Notes under the pieces: generated by a model
Databases searched by the model: none
What the model was told of the DNA's origin: nothing
What the model saw: only the letters and a program-made list of their open reading frames with translations
Origin: Pectinatus brassicae
GTDB taxonomy: Bacteria; Bacillota; Negativicutes; Selenomonadales; Selenomonadaceae
DNA length: 64,000 bases
Direction of reading: 5' to 3'
NCBI RefSeq assembly: GCF_014201835.1
Contig: NZ_JACHFH010000010.1
Location: 1 to 64,000 of the forward strand
Made by a program: the position numbers and the translations under genes
In this document: piece after piece, positions 8,074 to 16,219 of the stretch
Numbering within the stretch: the stretch's first letter is position 1
Layout of the letters: every line of letters starts with the position of its first letter

Positions 8074-9690
8074 TTACTTTGACCAAATAAATAAATCTTT
8101 ATGCTGGTTTATTATATCAGCCATTAACTTTTTGCCGTCGAGATTGGGATGGAGGCCATCCGAGGAATAAATATCAGCTAAATTGCCATTTTTATCATAA
8201 AAATAGGGCTCGATATCGATATGATATGGTAAGGTTAAAATGTAACCATTAACTTGAACGAGTTTGTCTTTCCATTTGGGGTCAGTATTAGTATGGAAGG
8301 AATTTTTTATGTTCTGTCGGTTAAGAGGCGGAAGGGTAATAAATACAGGGCGAATATTGTTGTCGAGACATTTTTGCCGCAGTTTTTTCAAATTATCAAT
8401 AATGGTGGGAGCGGCAATTGTTTCATTGCGAATACTATTGGTACCACATAATATTAATAAGTTTTTGGGGGCAAAAGGCAGGACATCTTTATCAAAACGG
8501 TCCAAAGCCATTTTGACGGTATCACCGCTTTTAGCAAGATTAACTGTGGGAAAATCTAAATATAATTGATAATTGTATTCTTTATTGGCTGGTGAATATG
8601 ATAAGTTACCGCCACCGTGAGTAATGCTGTCACCAAATGTTGCTACATCAACGTTGATATCCTTAGGTGATGGGACAATAATCTTTTGGCTGTCCGACCA
8701 AAGGCCAATAGGCTGACCAGTACTGGAAAGACCTCTTACGCGCCAGTAATATGTACCCGATTTTATGAGTGCTTCAGTATCATAACATGTGAAAAGACCG
8801 TCAACGGTTAATGTTTTTATATGAGATTTATCGATTATAGCAGGGTTGTTATTTAATGGAATATTGGATAATAATTCAATTTCATAGCGGCTGACATTGA
8901 CCATAGGAAGCCAATGATAAACAGGATACAAGGGCATTGTTTCAGGAGCGATAGCATCATAATTATCAATAAGCGGACTGACTGGATAGGGCTTATTTTT
9001 ATCAACATATATTGGCTGGGCATGGGAGAAAATGCCAATGGGCCGACCGTAGATATTCAGGGCCCGTACCCGCCAAAATAGTTGAGGGATTTTTTTAAAG
9101 GCAGTTAAATCAACCTGATAGCCATGCGTAAATATTTCCTGGGTAGAATAGAGATGATTTTTCTGTGATAAACTGATACCCTCTGGATCATCAGGCGGGC
9201 CGGATAATATTTCCAGTTCATAATATACGGCATTAGGAACCGTGTGCCAAATGAGAAATGGTTTATAACTGGCCGGGTTTTTACGATCATAATTAGTGAT
9301 TGGATGTGGTTTTAAAGGACTGCCTGTAAAAACAGGGTCACCTTTAAATGAGGAGGCCTGGCCGATACTGCCGAATAGGCCAAAAGCTTTAATACGATAA
9401 TATACGGGAATTAAGGCAGTGGGGGGGGCGAAATCATTATTAAAGGTAAAAGATCTTTTTATTAGCTTATATTGCTCCTTAACGGCAGAATTTTCAGGAT
9501 TTTTTATAAAAGTATCAATTTCATAATAGCAGGGATAAGGTAATCTTTGCCAGGTTATTTCGTCTTTATTGGCAAAATGTATTTGCCAAGCTAGTTTTTG
9601 TAAGGATAAGGGATCCGTTTTTTCGGTTAAAAAAATACAAAGTAAAGTAAAATATAACATTATTATGGAAAAAACTATGATTTTTTTCAT
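8074..9690 (-). CDS. Membrane-anchored SGNH/GDSL hydrolase with three internal repeats
   Basis: The 538-residue protein starts with a hydrophobic anchor or signal (residues ~3-21, no convincing lipobox), so it probably acts outside the cytoplasmic membrane. Three repeats of roughly 100 residues follow (~46-115, ~146-225, ~258-337). Each runs from an aromatic-rich YYE(I/L)-type strand to a (Y/F)(Y/W)RVRAL...G.PIG motif, resembling fibronectin-III-like modules. The C-terminal SGNH hydrolase domain (~350-538) shows block I FGDSITHGG (Ser355), block III CGTNS and block V DGLHP (Asp511, His514). This predicts an esterase/lipase or deacetylase on envelope glycans or lipids; the substrate is unknown. 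The ATG at 9690 is chosen over a TTG five codons earlier because GAGG lies 7 bases upstream. That site sits in a hairpin loop (9691-9706). The gene is monocistronic. Confidence 0.85.
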   Translation of the reverse strand: MKKIIVFSIIMLYFTLLCIFLTEKTDPLSLQKLAWQIHFANKDEITWQRLPYPCYYEIDTFIKNPENSAVKEQYKLIKRSFTFNNDFAPPTALIPVYYRIKAFGLFGSIGQASSFKGDPVFTGSPLKPHPITNYDRKNPASYKPFLIWHTVPNAVYYELEILSGPPDDPEGISLSQKNHLYSTQEIFTHGYQVDLTAFKKIPQLFWRVRALNIYGRPIGIFSHAQPIYVDKNKPYPVSPLIDNYDAIAPETMPLYPVYHWLPMVNVSRYEIELLSNIPLNNNPAIIDKSHIKTLTVDGLFTCYDTEALIKSGTYYWRVRGLSSTGQPIGLWSDSQKIIVPSPKDINVDVATFGDSITHGGGNLSYSPANKEYNYQLYLDFPTVNLAKSGDTVKMALDRFDKDVLPFAPKNLLILCGTNSIRNETIAAPTIIDNLKKLRQKCLDNNIRPVFITLPPLNRQNIKNSFHTNTDPKWKDKLVQVNGYILTLPYHIDIEPYFYDKNGNLADIYSSDGLHPNLDGKKLMADIINQHKDLFIWSK

Positions 9691-9706
9691 TTTGCGACCT
9701 CGCAAA
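9691..9706 (-). promoter_or_regulatory. Hairpin exposing the SGNH-hydrolase ribosome-binding site
   Basis: On the minus strand TTTGCG and CGCAAA form a 6-bp stem, with AGGT, the Shine-Dalgarno core, as loop. The stem ends directly against the ATG at 9690. It may tune translation initiation; no regulator is implied. Confidence 0.5.
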
Positions 9707-9737
9707 TTATTTGATTAAAAAAATAATCATTAAAAAC

Positions 9738-9766
9738 ATTATATATAAAAGAGCTTACCAGGTAAA
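9738..9766 (-). promoter_or_regulatory. Promoter of the SGNH hydrolase gene
   Basis: On the minus strand TTTACC and TATAAT are spaced by 17 bases. The -35 overlaps an 11-base palindrome, TTACCNGGTAA (9755-9765), that could be an operator. Confidence 0.7.
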
Positions 9767-9849
9767 GGAGAATTTATTTATAAAACAAAAAAAGCAGAAT
9801 ATTAATATATATAATAAATCAGCAATAAAATACACCAAGTGAGATTATC

Positions 9850-9878
9850 TTGACGATAAGCGGCTAAGCTTTTATAAT
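9850..9878 (+). promoter_or_regulatory. Strong consensus promoter far upstream of mfd
   Basis: TTGACG and TATAAT are spaced by 17 bases, giving a start near 9886. An intrinsic terminator-like hairpin begins only about 10 bases later, so the default product may be a transcript of about 50 bases. The whole 9691-10080 gap holds no normal-size gene; its other contents are listed separately. Confidence 0.7.
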
Positions 9879-9894
9879 AATATTCATGTGTGCA

Positions 9895-9934
9895 GGGACT
9901 ATCAAGTAATTATTTCGTTGATAGTCCCCTTTTG
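9895..9934 (+). terminator. Terminator-like hairpin in the mfd leader
   Basis: GGGACTATCAA pairs perfectly with TTGATAGTCCC (11 bp) around a 12-base loop, followed by CCTTTT. The T-run favours plus-strand function; on the minus strand there is no T-run. It lies between the promoter at 9850 and mfd, so it is an attenuator or the end of a very short RNA. Confidence 0.65.
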
Positions 9935-9968
9935 GCTTGCTAAATAAATTATATTAATTAAGGATAGT

Positions 9969-10004
9969 ATGCCAAATGATAGAAGAAAAATAAGACAATT
10001 ATAA
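9969..10004 (+). CDS. Possible 11-residue leader peptide before mfd
   Basis: An ATG at 9969, with AAGGA four bases upstream, opens an 11-codon frame (MPNDRRKIRQL) ending at TAA. It lies after the hairpin at 9895-9934 and before mfd. Three of its residues are Arg and one is Lys. Such a short frame could arise by chance in AT-rich sequence. Confidence 0.25.
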   Translation: MPNDRRKIRQL

Positions 10005-10022
10005 ATTTTATATAAAAGTAGA

Positions 10023-10069
10023 TTTATCCGCAGGTGCTAATAGGTTATATCAATTAGCTGTTGGATAAA
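10023..10069 (+). promoter_or_regulatory. Stem adjoining the mfd ribosome-binding site
   Basis: TTTATCC (10023-10029) can pair with GGATAAA (10063-10069), which overlaps the first two bases of the AAGGAGG of mfd. The enclosed 33 bases show little strong pairing. It could hold or expose the ribosome-binding site. Confidence 0.35.
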
Positions 10070-10080
10070 GGAGGACTTTG

Positions 10081-13000
10081 ATGAACGGCTTTTTGGAAAA
10101 AATATTAATGGATCCTAGTGTTCAACAATTAATACCATGTTATGACAGTGAAAAAATGCAGTCATATATATATGGTTTATCGGGAGCCCAAAAGCACGCT
10201 GTAATGGCAGCGTGTTATACTAAAAATCCCAAAACAGCAGTTATTATTTGTAATAATAATGATGCTGTCAGTGAATGGTTAGCTGATTTAAATGCGATAC
10301 TGCCCGATGAGGTCTTAATTGCAGAGTTGCCGGCACTTGATATGCTGACGGTTTCAGCTACGGCTAAAAGCACAGAATTGTTGGCAAGACGCATGGAGAT
10401 TTTGGGGCAGCTTACACAAAATAAACCAATGGTGGTTGTTGCCAGTACAGCAGCTGCCGTACAGAAAAATTTATCACGGACAGATTTTGATAAATTTAGT
10501 CTGACATTAAAAATAGATGAGGAGATCGACAGAGAAAAAATATTAGCTGATCTAGTGAGTTTGGGCTATGAAAGCATTGATCAGGTAGAACATGTTGGAC
10601 AGTTCAGCATGCGGGGCGGCATCGTTGATATTTTCCCATTAAATGCAGTTGACCCTTTTCGTATTGAATTTTTTGATAATACGATTGAGTCAATTAGGGT
10701 TTTTGATATAAAATCGCAGCGTTCGGTAAAAAATGTCGGATTATTGACGATAATGCCATTAGCACCAATTGAAGATGGGCAGAGTAGAAGTTTGTTTTTA
10801 TCATATTTACCAGCAAATGCCGTTGTAATTATCGATGAACCATTGCGGGTTAGAGATGAAATAAAAACAATGGTAAAAGAGATTCCAGAGATAAAAAATA
10901 ATATTTTTTCCTGGGAAGAGGTACTTACAGCAGCAGCGGAAAAAAATGTAATATATTCCTCATTATTATTGCAGCGTTTGGAAAGTATAGAACTGGATAA
11001 AACGATAAGTGTCGTAGTAAAAACAGTGGCGCCTTTTCAGCGGCAGTTGGATTTATTATGCGAGGAATTAAAGAATTGGCTTAAAAGCAAAAAAGATATA
11101 ATTATATTGATGGATGATGAGCAAAAAGCCGAATATATTCATGATATATTAAATCAGCATAAAGTTTCAGCTAATTTTTCGCGCACGGGAAAATTAACTA
11201 AGGGTTTAGTTTGCATAATGACAGGTACTTTGTCCAATGGTTTTGAACTGCCGGAATCCGATTTTGTTTTAATAACAGAAAAAGATATAATGGGCAGGCA
11301 GAAAAAACGTTCATCTACTAAGCACAAACAAAGCAATAAGGGTGAGAAAATAACGCATTTTCGCGATATAAATATAGGCGATTATGTTGTGCATATCAAT
11401 CATGGTATAGGTAAATATCTAGGTGTAAAAACAATAATCGTCAATAATATACATCGTGATTATCTTACGATAAAATACGGTGGTGACGATAAACTGTTTG
11501 TGCCGACTGATCAGGTTAATTTACTGCAAAAATATATTGGCAGTGAAGGTGATGTACCGCGTCTTACCAAAATGGATGGCGTTGCTTGGACCAAGGCTAA
11601 AAATAAGGCTAAGGAAGCAGTCGAAAAGATTGCCAAGGATTTAGTAAAGCTTTATGCTGAGCGCAAAGATTGTATTGGCTATGCCTTTTCGGCAGACACA
11701 CCATGGCAACAGGAGTTTGAAGAGGCATTTCCTTATGAGGAAACACCTGACCAGCTGTCAGCCATAAAGGAAATAAAAGCTGATATGGAAAAAGCTAAAC
11801 CAATGGATAGGCTATTATGCGGTGACGTTGGTTTTGGTAAAACAGAAGTGGCGATACGGGCTGCGTTTAAAGCGGCAATGGATGGGAAACAGGTTGCCGT
11901 ATTGGTGCCAACTACAGTCTTGGCACAGCAGCATTTCCAGACGTTTAGTAAAAGATTTGAAGGCTTTTTGCCGACAGTTGATGTAATATGCCGCTTTCGC
12001 AGTGCTAAAGAGCAAAAAGAAACTTTAACGAAGCTTGCTATTGGCCAGGTTGATATTTTAATAGGAACACACGCCATTTTAAACAACAAAAAGGTGCAGT
12101 TTAAGGATTTAGGGCTGCTGATAGTTGATGAAGAACAACGATTTGGTGTTAAGCAAAAGGAAAAAATAAAAAAGATAAGCGCTAATTTAGATGTCTTGAC
12201 ATTGAGCGCAACACCGATTCCCCGTACACTGCATATGTCACTGGTTGGTGCCAGAGATATGAGCATTATTGAAACACCACCGAAGGAACGTTTTTCAATA
12301 CAAACATATGTCATTGAAAATAATGATGCGATTCTTTGTGATGCTGTGCGCCGGGAAATAAGACGCGGCGGGCAGGTATACTTTATTTATAATCGTGTTG
12401 ATACTATCGATAAGATGTATTTAAAATTGACAGATATGCTGCCGGAGGCCCGTATAAGATCGGCGCATGGTCAGATGCCTGAAGGGTTGCTGGAAAAGGC
12501 TATGATGGATTTTTTTGAAAGCAAATATGATATATTATTGGCAACGAGTATAATTGAAAATGGTCTTGATATTGCTAATGCCAATACAATTATAATTTAC
12601 GATGCTGACAAATTTGGCCTGTCACAGCTATATCAGATGCGCGGTCGGGTAGGACGCTCAAAAAACATGGCGTTTGCTTATTTTGTTTATCAGCGAGACA
12701 AGGTTCTGTCGGAAACAGCAGAAAAAAGACTTAAAGCGATAAAGGATTTTGCTGAATTAGGCTCAGGGTTTAAAATTGCTATGCGTGATTTGGAAATACG
12801 CGGTGCCGGTAATTTATTGGGTTCGCAGCAGCATGGACATATTGCCAGCGTCGGTTTTGAAATGTACTGCCGACTGCTGGAAGAAGCCGTTGAGGAATTA
12901 CGTAGTGGTAAAAAAATAAGCGAGAAAATAGAACCCATAATAGAAATAAAAGTGGATGCGTATATTGATGGAGACTATATAAGTGATGCTATGCATAAAA

Positions 13001-13386
13001 TGGAAATATACCAGAAAATAGCAGCACTGCGCAATGACGAACAGCTGGAAAATTTGCAGGAAGAATTACAGGATCGTTTTGGCAGTATGACTGAGCCGGT
13101 GCATCGTTTATTTAAAATAGCGAAAATCAAGAATTATGCTCGTAACTTAGGTATAAAGTCAATTGTAGAAAAAAAAGGACATGTCGATATTACCGTATTT
13201 GCCCAGCATAATATAAAAGCTGAAGATATGCTGGAACTACGAAAATATATGGGAAGCTTAATAAAATTTATTCAAGGGCAGGAAAATATTATCAGATTAA
13301 AATTAACGCCGAAAAATTTAGAAAATCCGATAGAAATTATTATTCGGACGATAAGGCGTTTAGCAGGAATACAAAGAGAAGAATGA
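10081..13386 (+). CDS. mfd: Transcription-repair coupling factor Mfd
   Basis: Mfd removes RNA polymerase stalled at DNA lesions and recruits UvrA for excision repair. The 1101-residue protein has the UvrB-homologous N-terminal module, then the CarD-like RNA-polymerase-interaction domain (IGDYVVHINHGIGKYLG, from ~residue 428). The superfamily-2 translocase follows, with Walker A GDVGFGKTE (~581), DEEQ box (~683), SATPIPRT and GRVGRS motifs. A C-terminal regulatory domain completes it. The ATG at 10081 is six bases after AAGGAGG. Its stop overlaps the region where mazG begins, so the two are co-transcribed. The gap upstream holds a promoter, a terminator-like hairpin and further structure, suggesting attenuation of a kind not usually described for mfd. 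Confidence 0.97.
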   Translation: MNGFLEKILMDPSVQQLIPCYDSEKMQSYIYGLSGAQKHAVMAACYTKNPKTAVIICNNNDAVSEWLADLNAILPDEVLIAELPALDMLTVSATAKSTELLARRMEILGQLTQNKPMVVVASTAAAVQKNLSRTDFDKFSLTLKIDEEIDREKILADLVSLGYESIDQVEHVGQFSMRGGIVDIFPLNAVDPFRIEFFDNTIESIRVFDIKSQRSVKNVGLLTIMPLAPIEDGQSRSLFLSYLPANAVVIIDEPLRVRDEIKTMVKEIPEIKNNIFSWEEVLTAAAEKNVIYSSLLLQRLESIELDKTISVVVKTVAPFQRQLDLLCEELKNWLKSKKDIIILMDDEQKAEYIHDILNQHKVSANFSRTGKLTKGLVCIMTGTLSNGFELPESDFVLITEKDIMGRQKKRSSTKHKQSNKGEKITHFRDINIGDYVVHINHGIGKYLGVKTIIVNNIHRDYLTIKYGGDDKLFVPTDQVNLLQKYIGSEGDVPRLTKMDGVAWTKAKNKAKEAVEKIAKDLVKLYAERKDCIGYAFSADTPWQQEFEEAFPYEETPDQLSAIKEIKADMEKAKPMDRLLCGDVGFGKTEVAIRAAFKAAMDGKQVAVLVPTTVLAQQHFQTFSKRFEGFLPTVDVICRFRSAKEQKETLTKLAIGQVDILIGTHAILNNKKVQFKDLGLLIVDEEQRFGVKQKEKIKKISANLDVLTLSATPIPRTLHMSLVGARDMSIIETPPKERFSIQTYVIENNDAILCDAVRREIRRGGQVYFIYNRVDTIDKMYLKLTDMLPEARIRSAHGQMPEGLLEKAMMDFFESKYDILLATSIIENGLDIANANTIIIYDADKFGLSQLYQMRGRVGRSKNMAFAYFVYQRDKVLSETAEKRLKAIKDFAELGSGFKIAMRDLEIRGAGNLLGSQQHGHIASVGFEMYCRLLEEAVEELRSGKKISEKIEPIIEIKVDAYIDGDYISDAMHKMEIYQKIAALRNDEQLENLQEELQDRFGSMTEPVHRLFKIAKIKNYARNLGIKSIVEKKGHVDITVFAQHNIKAEDMLELRKYMGSLIKFIQGQENIIRLKLTPKNLENPIEIIIRTIRRLAGIQREE

Positions 13387-13400
13387 AAAGAGGTAAAAAA

Positions 13401-14852
13401 ATGGGAAGTATAAGCATTGTGGGATTAGGTCCTTCTGATGGAGGTCTAATAACAAGACAAACATGGTCACTGATGGAAGATGCACAGGTATTATATATAA
13501 GAACAGAGCATCATCCAGCAGTTGAGGCTGTAAAAAAAGCAGATATTGAATTTAAAACTTATGATGATTTTTATGATAAAGGGGAATCGTTTGACGTTGT
13601 TTATGAGCAAATAGCAAACGATATTGTAAAAAAAGCACAAGACGGAATGGATGTTGTTTATGCTGTTCCGGGCAGTCCCCTGGTAGCAGAAAAAACAGTA
13701 ATGTTAATAAAAAATCTTGCTTATAAAAATAATGTGCCAATAAAAATTTATTCCGGTATGAGTTTTTTAGAATTGATTTATACACAATTAGGTATAGACC
13801 CTATAGATGGATTATGTATTCTGGACTCTTTTGATTTAGATAAGAAAAATATTGATAGTTCAGTTGATATGATAATAACGCAACTATACAGTAAACATAC
13901 GGCTTCAGAGGTTAAATTGACATTGATGGAACATTTTCCTGATGAACATGAAGTAGTGCTTTTATATCATTTAGGGCTGCCTGATGAAAAGATTACACGA
14001 GTGTGTCTTTATGAATTGGACAGGCAAAATGACATTGATTATTTGACAAGTCTTTATGTCCCAAGGCATTATGACAAAAAAACAGTCTTTACAATGAAGC
14101 CATTATCAGATATAATACATACGCTGAGGTCTCCCGAAGGCTGTCCATGGGATATAATACAAACTCATAAATCATTGCGTCGAAATCTTATTGAAGAAGT
14201 TTATGAAGTTATCGAAGCAATTGACTTAAATGATTCTGCGCTTTTGTGCGAAGAATTGGGCGATTTGCTGATGCAAATAGTCTTTCATGCCAGAATGGCA
14301 GAAGAGTCAGGTGATTTTTCTATGCAGGATGTAATCAATGGCGTCAGTCAAAAGCTCGTGCATCGTCATCCGCATGTTTTTGGTGAGGTTTCAGTGGAGG
14401 ATGCTGGTGAAGTACTTTTAAACTGGGAAGCTATTAAACGTCAGGAGAAAAAAGACAGAAAATCAGTACTTGACGGAGTACCGAAAGACCTGCCGGCCTT
14501 AATGAGTGCGTATAAACTGCAAAATAAGGCTGCTAAGGTTGGTTTTGATTGGGAGCAAATTGATTCAGTATGGGATAAGCTGGGTGAGGAAATAACCGAA
14601 CTGAAAATGGCTGTTGCCCGAGACAATAAAACCGCTATTGAAGAAGAGCTGGGCGATGTTTTATTTACCGTGGTGAATTTGTCACGGTTTATGGATGTAG
14701 ATGCAGAGGTTTCATTAATAAATTCTAATCGTAAATTTTGTCGTCGTTTTTCCTATATCGAAAAACAGCTTAAAAAACAAAATAGGGATTGGCAGGAATT
14801 TACTTTAGTACAATTAGATGAGTTATGGAATCAGGCTAAACAACAGGAGTAA
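13401..14852 (+). CDS. mazG: Tetrapyrrole methylase-MazG fusion (YabN family)
   Basis: This 483-residue protein resembles B. subtilis YabN. An N-terminal SAM-dependent tetrapyrrole methylase-like domain (residues 1 to ~215, with ISIVGLGPSDGG and AVPGSP) is fused to a MazG nucleoside-triphosphate pyrophosphohydrolase module (from ~240). The metal-binding EExxE/EELGDLL helices appear twice, around the tandem MazG repeats. MazG hydrolyses non-canonical or excess NTPs; the methylase-like half has no firmly known substrate. The ATG at 13401 has AGAGG seven bases upstream. An alternative ATG at 13383 overlaps the mfd stop as ATGA, but its ribosome-binding site is weak. It sits in an operon with mfd, followed by hup, as in many Firmicutes. 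Confidence 0.92.
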   Translation: MGSISIVGLGPSDGGLITRQTWSLMEDAQVLYIRTEHHPAVEAVKKADIEFKTYDDFYDKGESFDVVYEQIANDIVKKAQDGMDVVYAVPGSPLVAEKTVMLIKNLAYKNNVPIKIYSGMSFLELIYTQLGIDPIDGLCILDSFDLDKKNIDSSVDMIITQLYSKHTASEVKLTLMEHFPDEHEVVLLYHLGLPDEKITRVCLYELDRQNDIDYLTSLYVPRHYDKKTVFTMKPLSDIIHTLRSPEGCPWDIIQTHKSLRRNLIEEVYEVIEAIDLNDSALLCEELGDLLMQIVFHARMAEESGDFSMQDVINGVSQKLVHRHPHVFGEVSVEDAGEVLLNWEAIKRQEKKDRKSVLDGVPKDLPALMSAYKLQNKAAKVGFDWEQIDSVWDKLGEEITELKMAVARDNKTAIEEELGDVLFTVVNLSRFMDVDAEVSLINSNRKFCRRFSYIEKQLKKQNRDWQEFTLVQLDELWNQAKQQE

Positions 14853-14887
14853 ATCAGCAAATAATGATGGCTGTTATTGAAAAAGAG

Positions 14888-14896
14888 TGTTATAAT
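14888..14896 (+). promoter_or_regulatory. Extended -10 promoter for hup
   Basis: TGTTATAAT matches the extended -10 consensus (TGnTATAAT), about 140 bases before the hup start. No good -35 is visible. An A/T-only 9-bp inverted repeat lies downstream at 14942-14962. Confidence 0.45.
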
Positions 14897-15036
14897 GTTT
14901 ATTTATGAAAACGGCAAAATACTCTTTTTTATAAAAAAACTATAAATTTTAATAAAATTTATGGATAAAAAAGGTAATACTACAATTTACAGCGAATTGA
15001 GAGTATCGTAACAAAATGAAAAAGGAGGCTATATTC

Positions 15037-15309
15037 GTGAATAAATCCGAATTAGTGGCTAGCGTTGCCGAACAAGCAGGCTTAACCAAAAAAGATGCAG
15101 AAAAAGCAGTTAATGCTATTTTTGCTAGTGTGCAAGAAACTTTAGTTAAAGGTGATAAGGTACAAGTTATAGGTTTTGGTACCTTTGAAGTTAGAACTCG
15201 TGCTGCTCGTGCAGGCCGCAATCCTCAAACTGGTGAAACTATTCAGATACCAGAATCCAAAAACCCTGTATTTAAAGCAGGCAAAGCATTAAAAGATGCT
15301 GTAAACTAA
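15037..15309 (+). CDS. hup: DNA-binding protein HU
   Basis: This 90-residue nucleoid protein is a typical HU. It has helices 1-2 ([24 protein letters not shown]), the GFGTFEVR strand and the DNA-intercalating arm around [12 protein letters not shown], ending with the conserved [12 protein letters not shown]. The GTG at 15037 is the start, because AAGGAGG ends about 10 bases before it and the resulting length is canonical; an ATG seven codons earlier lies upstream of the ribosome-binding site. HU bends DNA and compacts the nucleoid. It is followed by a perfect terminator, so it is probably mainly monocistronic. Confidence 0.96.
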   Translation: MNKSELVASVAEQAGLTKKDAEKAVNAIFASVQETLVKGDKVQVIGFGTFEVRTRAARAGRNPQTGETIQIPESKNPVFKAGKALKDAVN

Positions 15310-15324
15310 TATGATAATTCATTT

Positions 15325-15359
15325 GCAGAGCTTGTTAATTCAAGCTCTGCATTTTTTTT
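15325..15359 (+). terminator. Intrinsic terminator of hup
   Basis: GCAGAGCTTG pairs perfectly with CAAGCTCTGC around a TTAATT loop, followed by a T-rich run. Confidence 0.93.
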
Positions 15360-15370
15360 AGGAGAAATAT

Positions 15371-16114
15371 ATGAAAATAGCAGTTATAACGGGAGGAACA
15401 TCGGGCATAGGGTTGGCTGCAGCTGAGATATTGTTAAAAAACAATTATAAAGTTATAGCTATTGCTCGTGCTGCTGATAAATATAAACAAGCTAGAGCAA
15501 AACTCGCTGTTAATAATAAAGAATATATTTTTATACAGGCTGATATAAGCAAATATGCAGACTGTAAAGCAGCTGCTCAAACAATAGAACAAAGGTATGG
15601 AAAAATTGATGTACTAATTAATAGTGCCGGGCTGTATCAGGAAAATGCCATTGAAAATGTAAGTGAGCAGGTTTTTGACTACATGATGGCAGTTAATGTT
15701 AAAGGAACATATTTTATGTGTCAGCAGATGATACCTTTGCTGAAAAAAAGCACAGCTTCGCCAGCAATAGTTAATATATCGTCGGATGCCGGTATAAACG
15801 GCAATTATTTTTGTACATTATATTGTGCCGCTAAAGGGGCTGTTACAGTCTTTAGTAAAGCATTGGCGCTGGAATTGGCAGTGTTTAATATAAGAGTTAA
15901 TTGTGTTTGCCCTGGTGATGTAGATACACCTTTAACACAGCAGCAATTTGCAGGTAGTGATGATATAAAAAAAGCAACGGAGGAATTATATCCTTTGGGA
16001 CGTATAGCTGCGGCTGAAGAAGTTGCTGAAGTGATATGTTTTTTAGCATCACCTAAGGCAAGTTTTGTTACGGGAGCTGTTTGGACCGTTGATGGTGGGT
16101 TGACATCAAGTTAA
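15371..16114 (+). CDS. Short-chain dehydrogenase/reductase
   Basis: The 247-residue protein is a classical SDR oxidoreductase. It has the NAD(P)-binding TGGTSGIG (residues 7-14), the NSAG motif, catalytic Ser137/138, and Tyr151 with Lys155 in YCAAK. The C-terminal VTGAVWTVDGG is also typical of the FabG-like branch. AGGAG lies 7 bases before the ATG, just past the hup terminator. Neighbours hup and recA give no pathway hint. The substrate is unknown; FabG-like 3-oxoacyl reduction or a sugar/alcohol substrate are both possible. Confidence 0.88.
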   Translation: MKIAVITGGTSGIGLAAAEILLKNNYKVIAIARAADKYKQARAKLAVNNKEYIFIQADISKYADCKAAAQTIEQRYGKIDVLINSAGLYQENAIENVSEQVFDYMMAVNVKGTYFMCQQMIPLLKKSTASPAIVNISSDAGINGNYFCTLYCAAKGAVTVFSKALALELAVFNIRVNCVCPGDVDTPLTQQQFAGSDDIKKATEELYPLGRIAAAEEVAEVICFLASPKASFVTGAVWTVDGGLTSS

Positions 16115-16155
16115 GAATTTGCATATAAATACATTCAGTTTTCTTTATTATTTTA

Positions 16156-16184
16156 TTGATTTTATTTACAGACTCAGGTATAAT
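16156..16184 (+). promoter_or_regulatory. Promoter of recA
   Basis: TTGATT and TATAAT are spaced by 17 bases. No LexA box of the Firmicute (GAACnnnnGTTC) or E. coli (CTGT-N8-ACAG) type is seen in or next to it. Confidence 0.7.
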
Positions 16185-16219
16185 CAAGCTAAAGAGAAGA
16201 AAGGCTGGGATTTGAATAT

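Noticed and set aside
11733-12314. 193-codon open frame antisense to mfd
   Set aside because: It lies wholly inside the conserved helicase motifs of Mfd, lacks a ribosome-binding site and has no recognisable domain.
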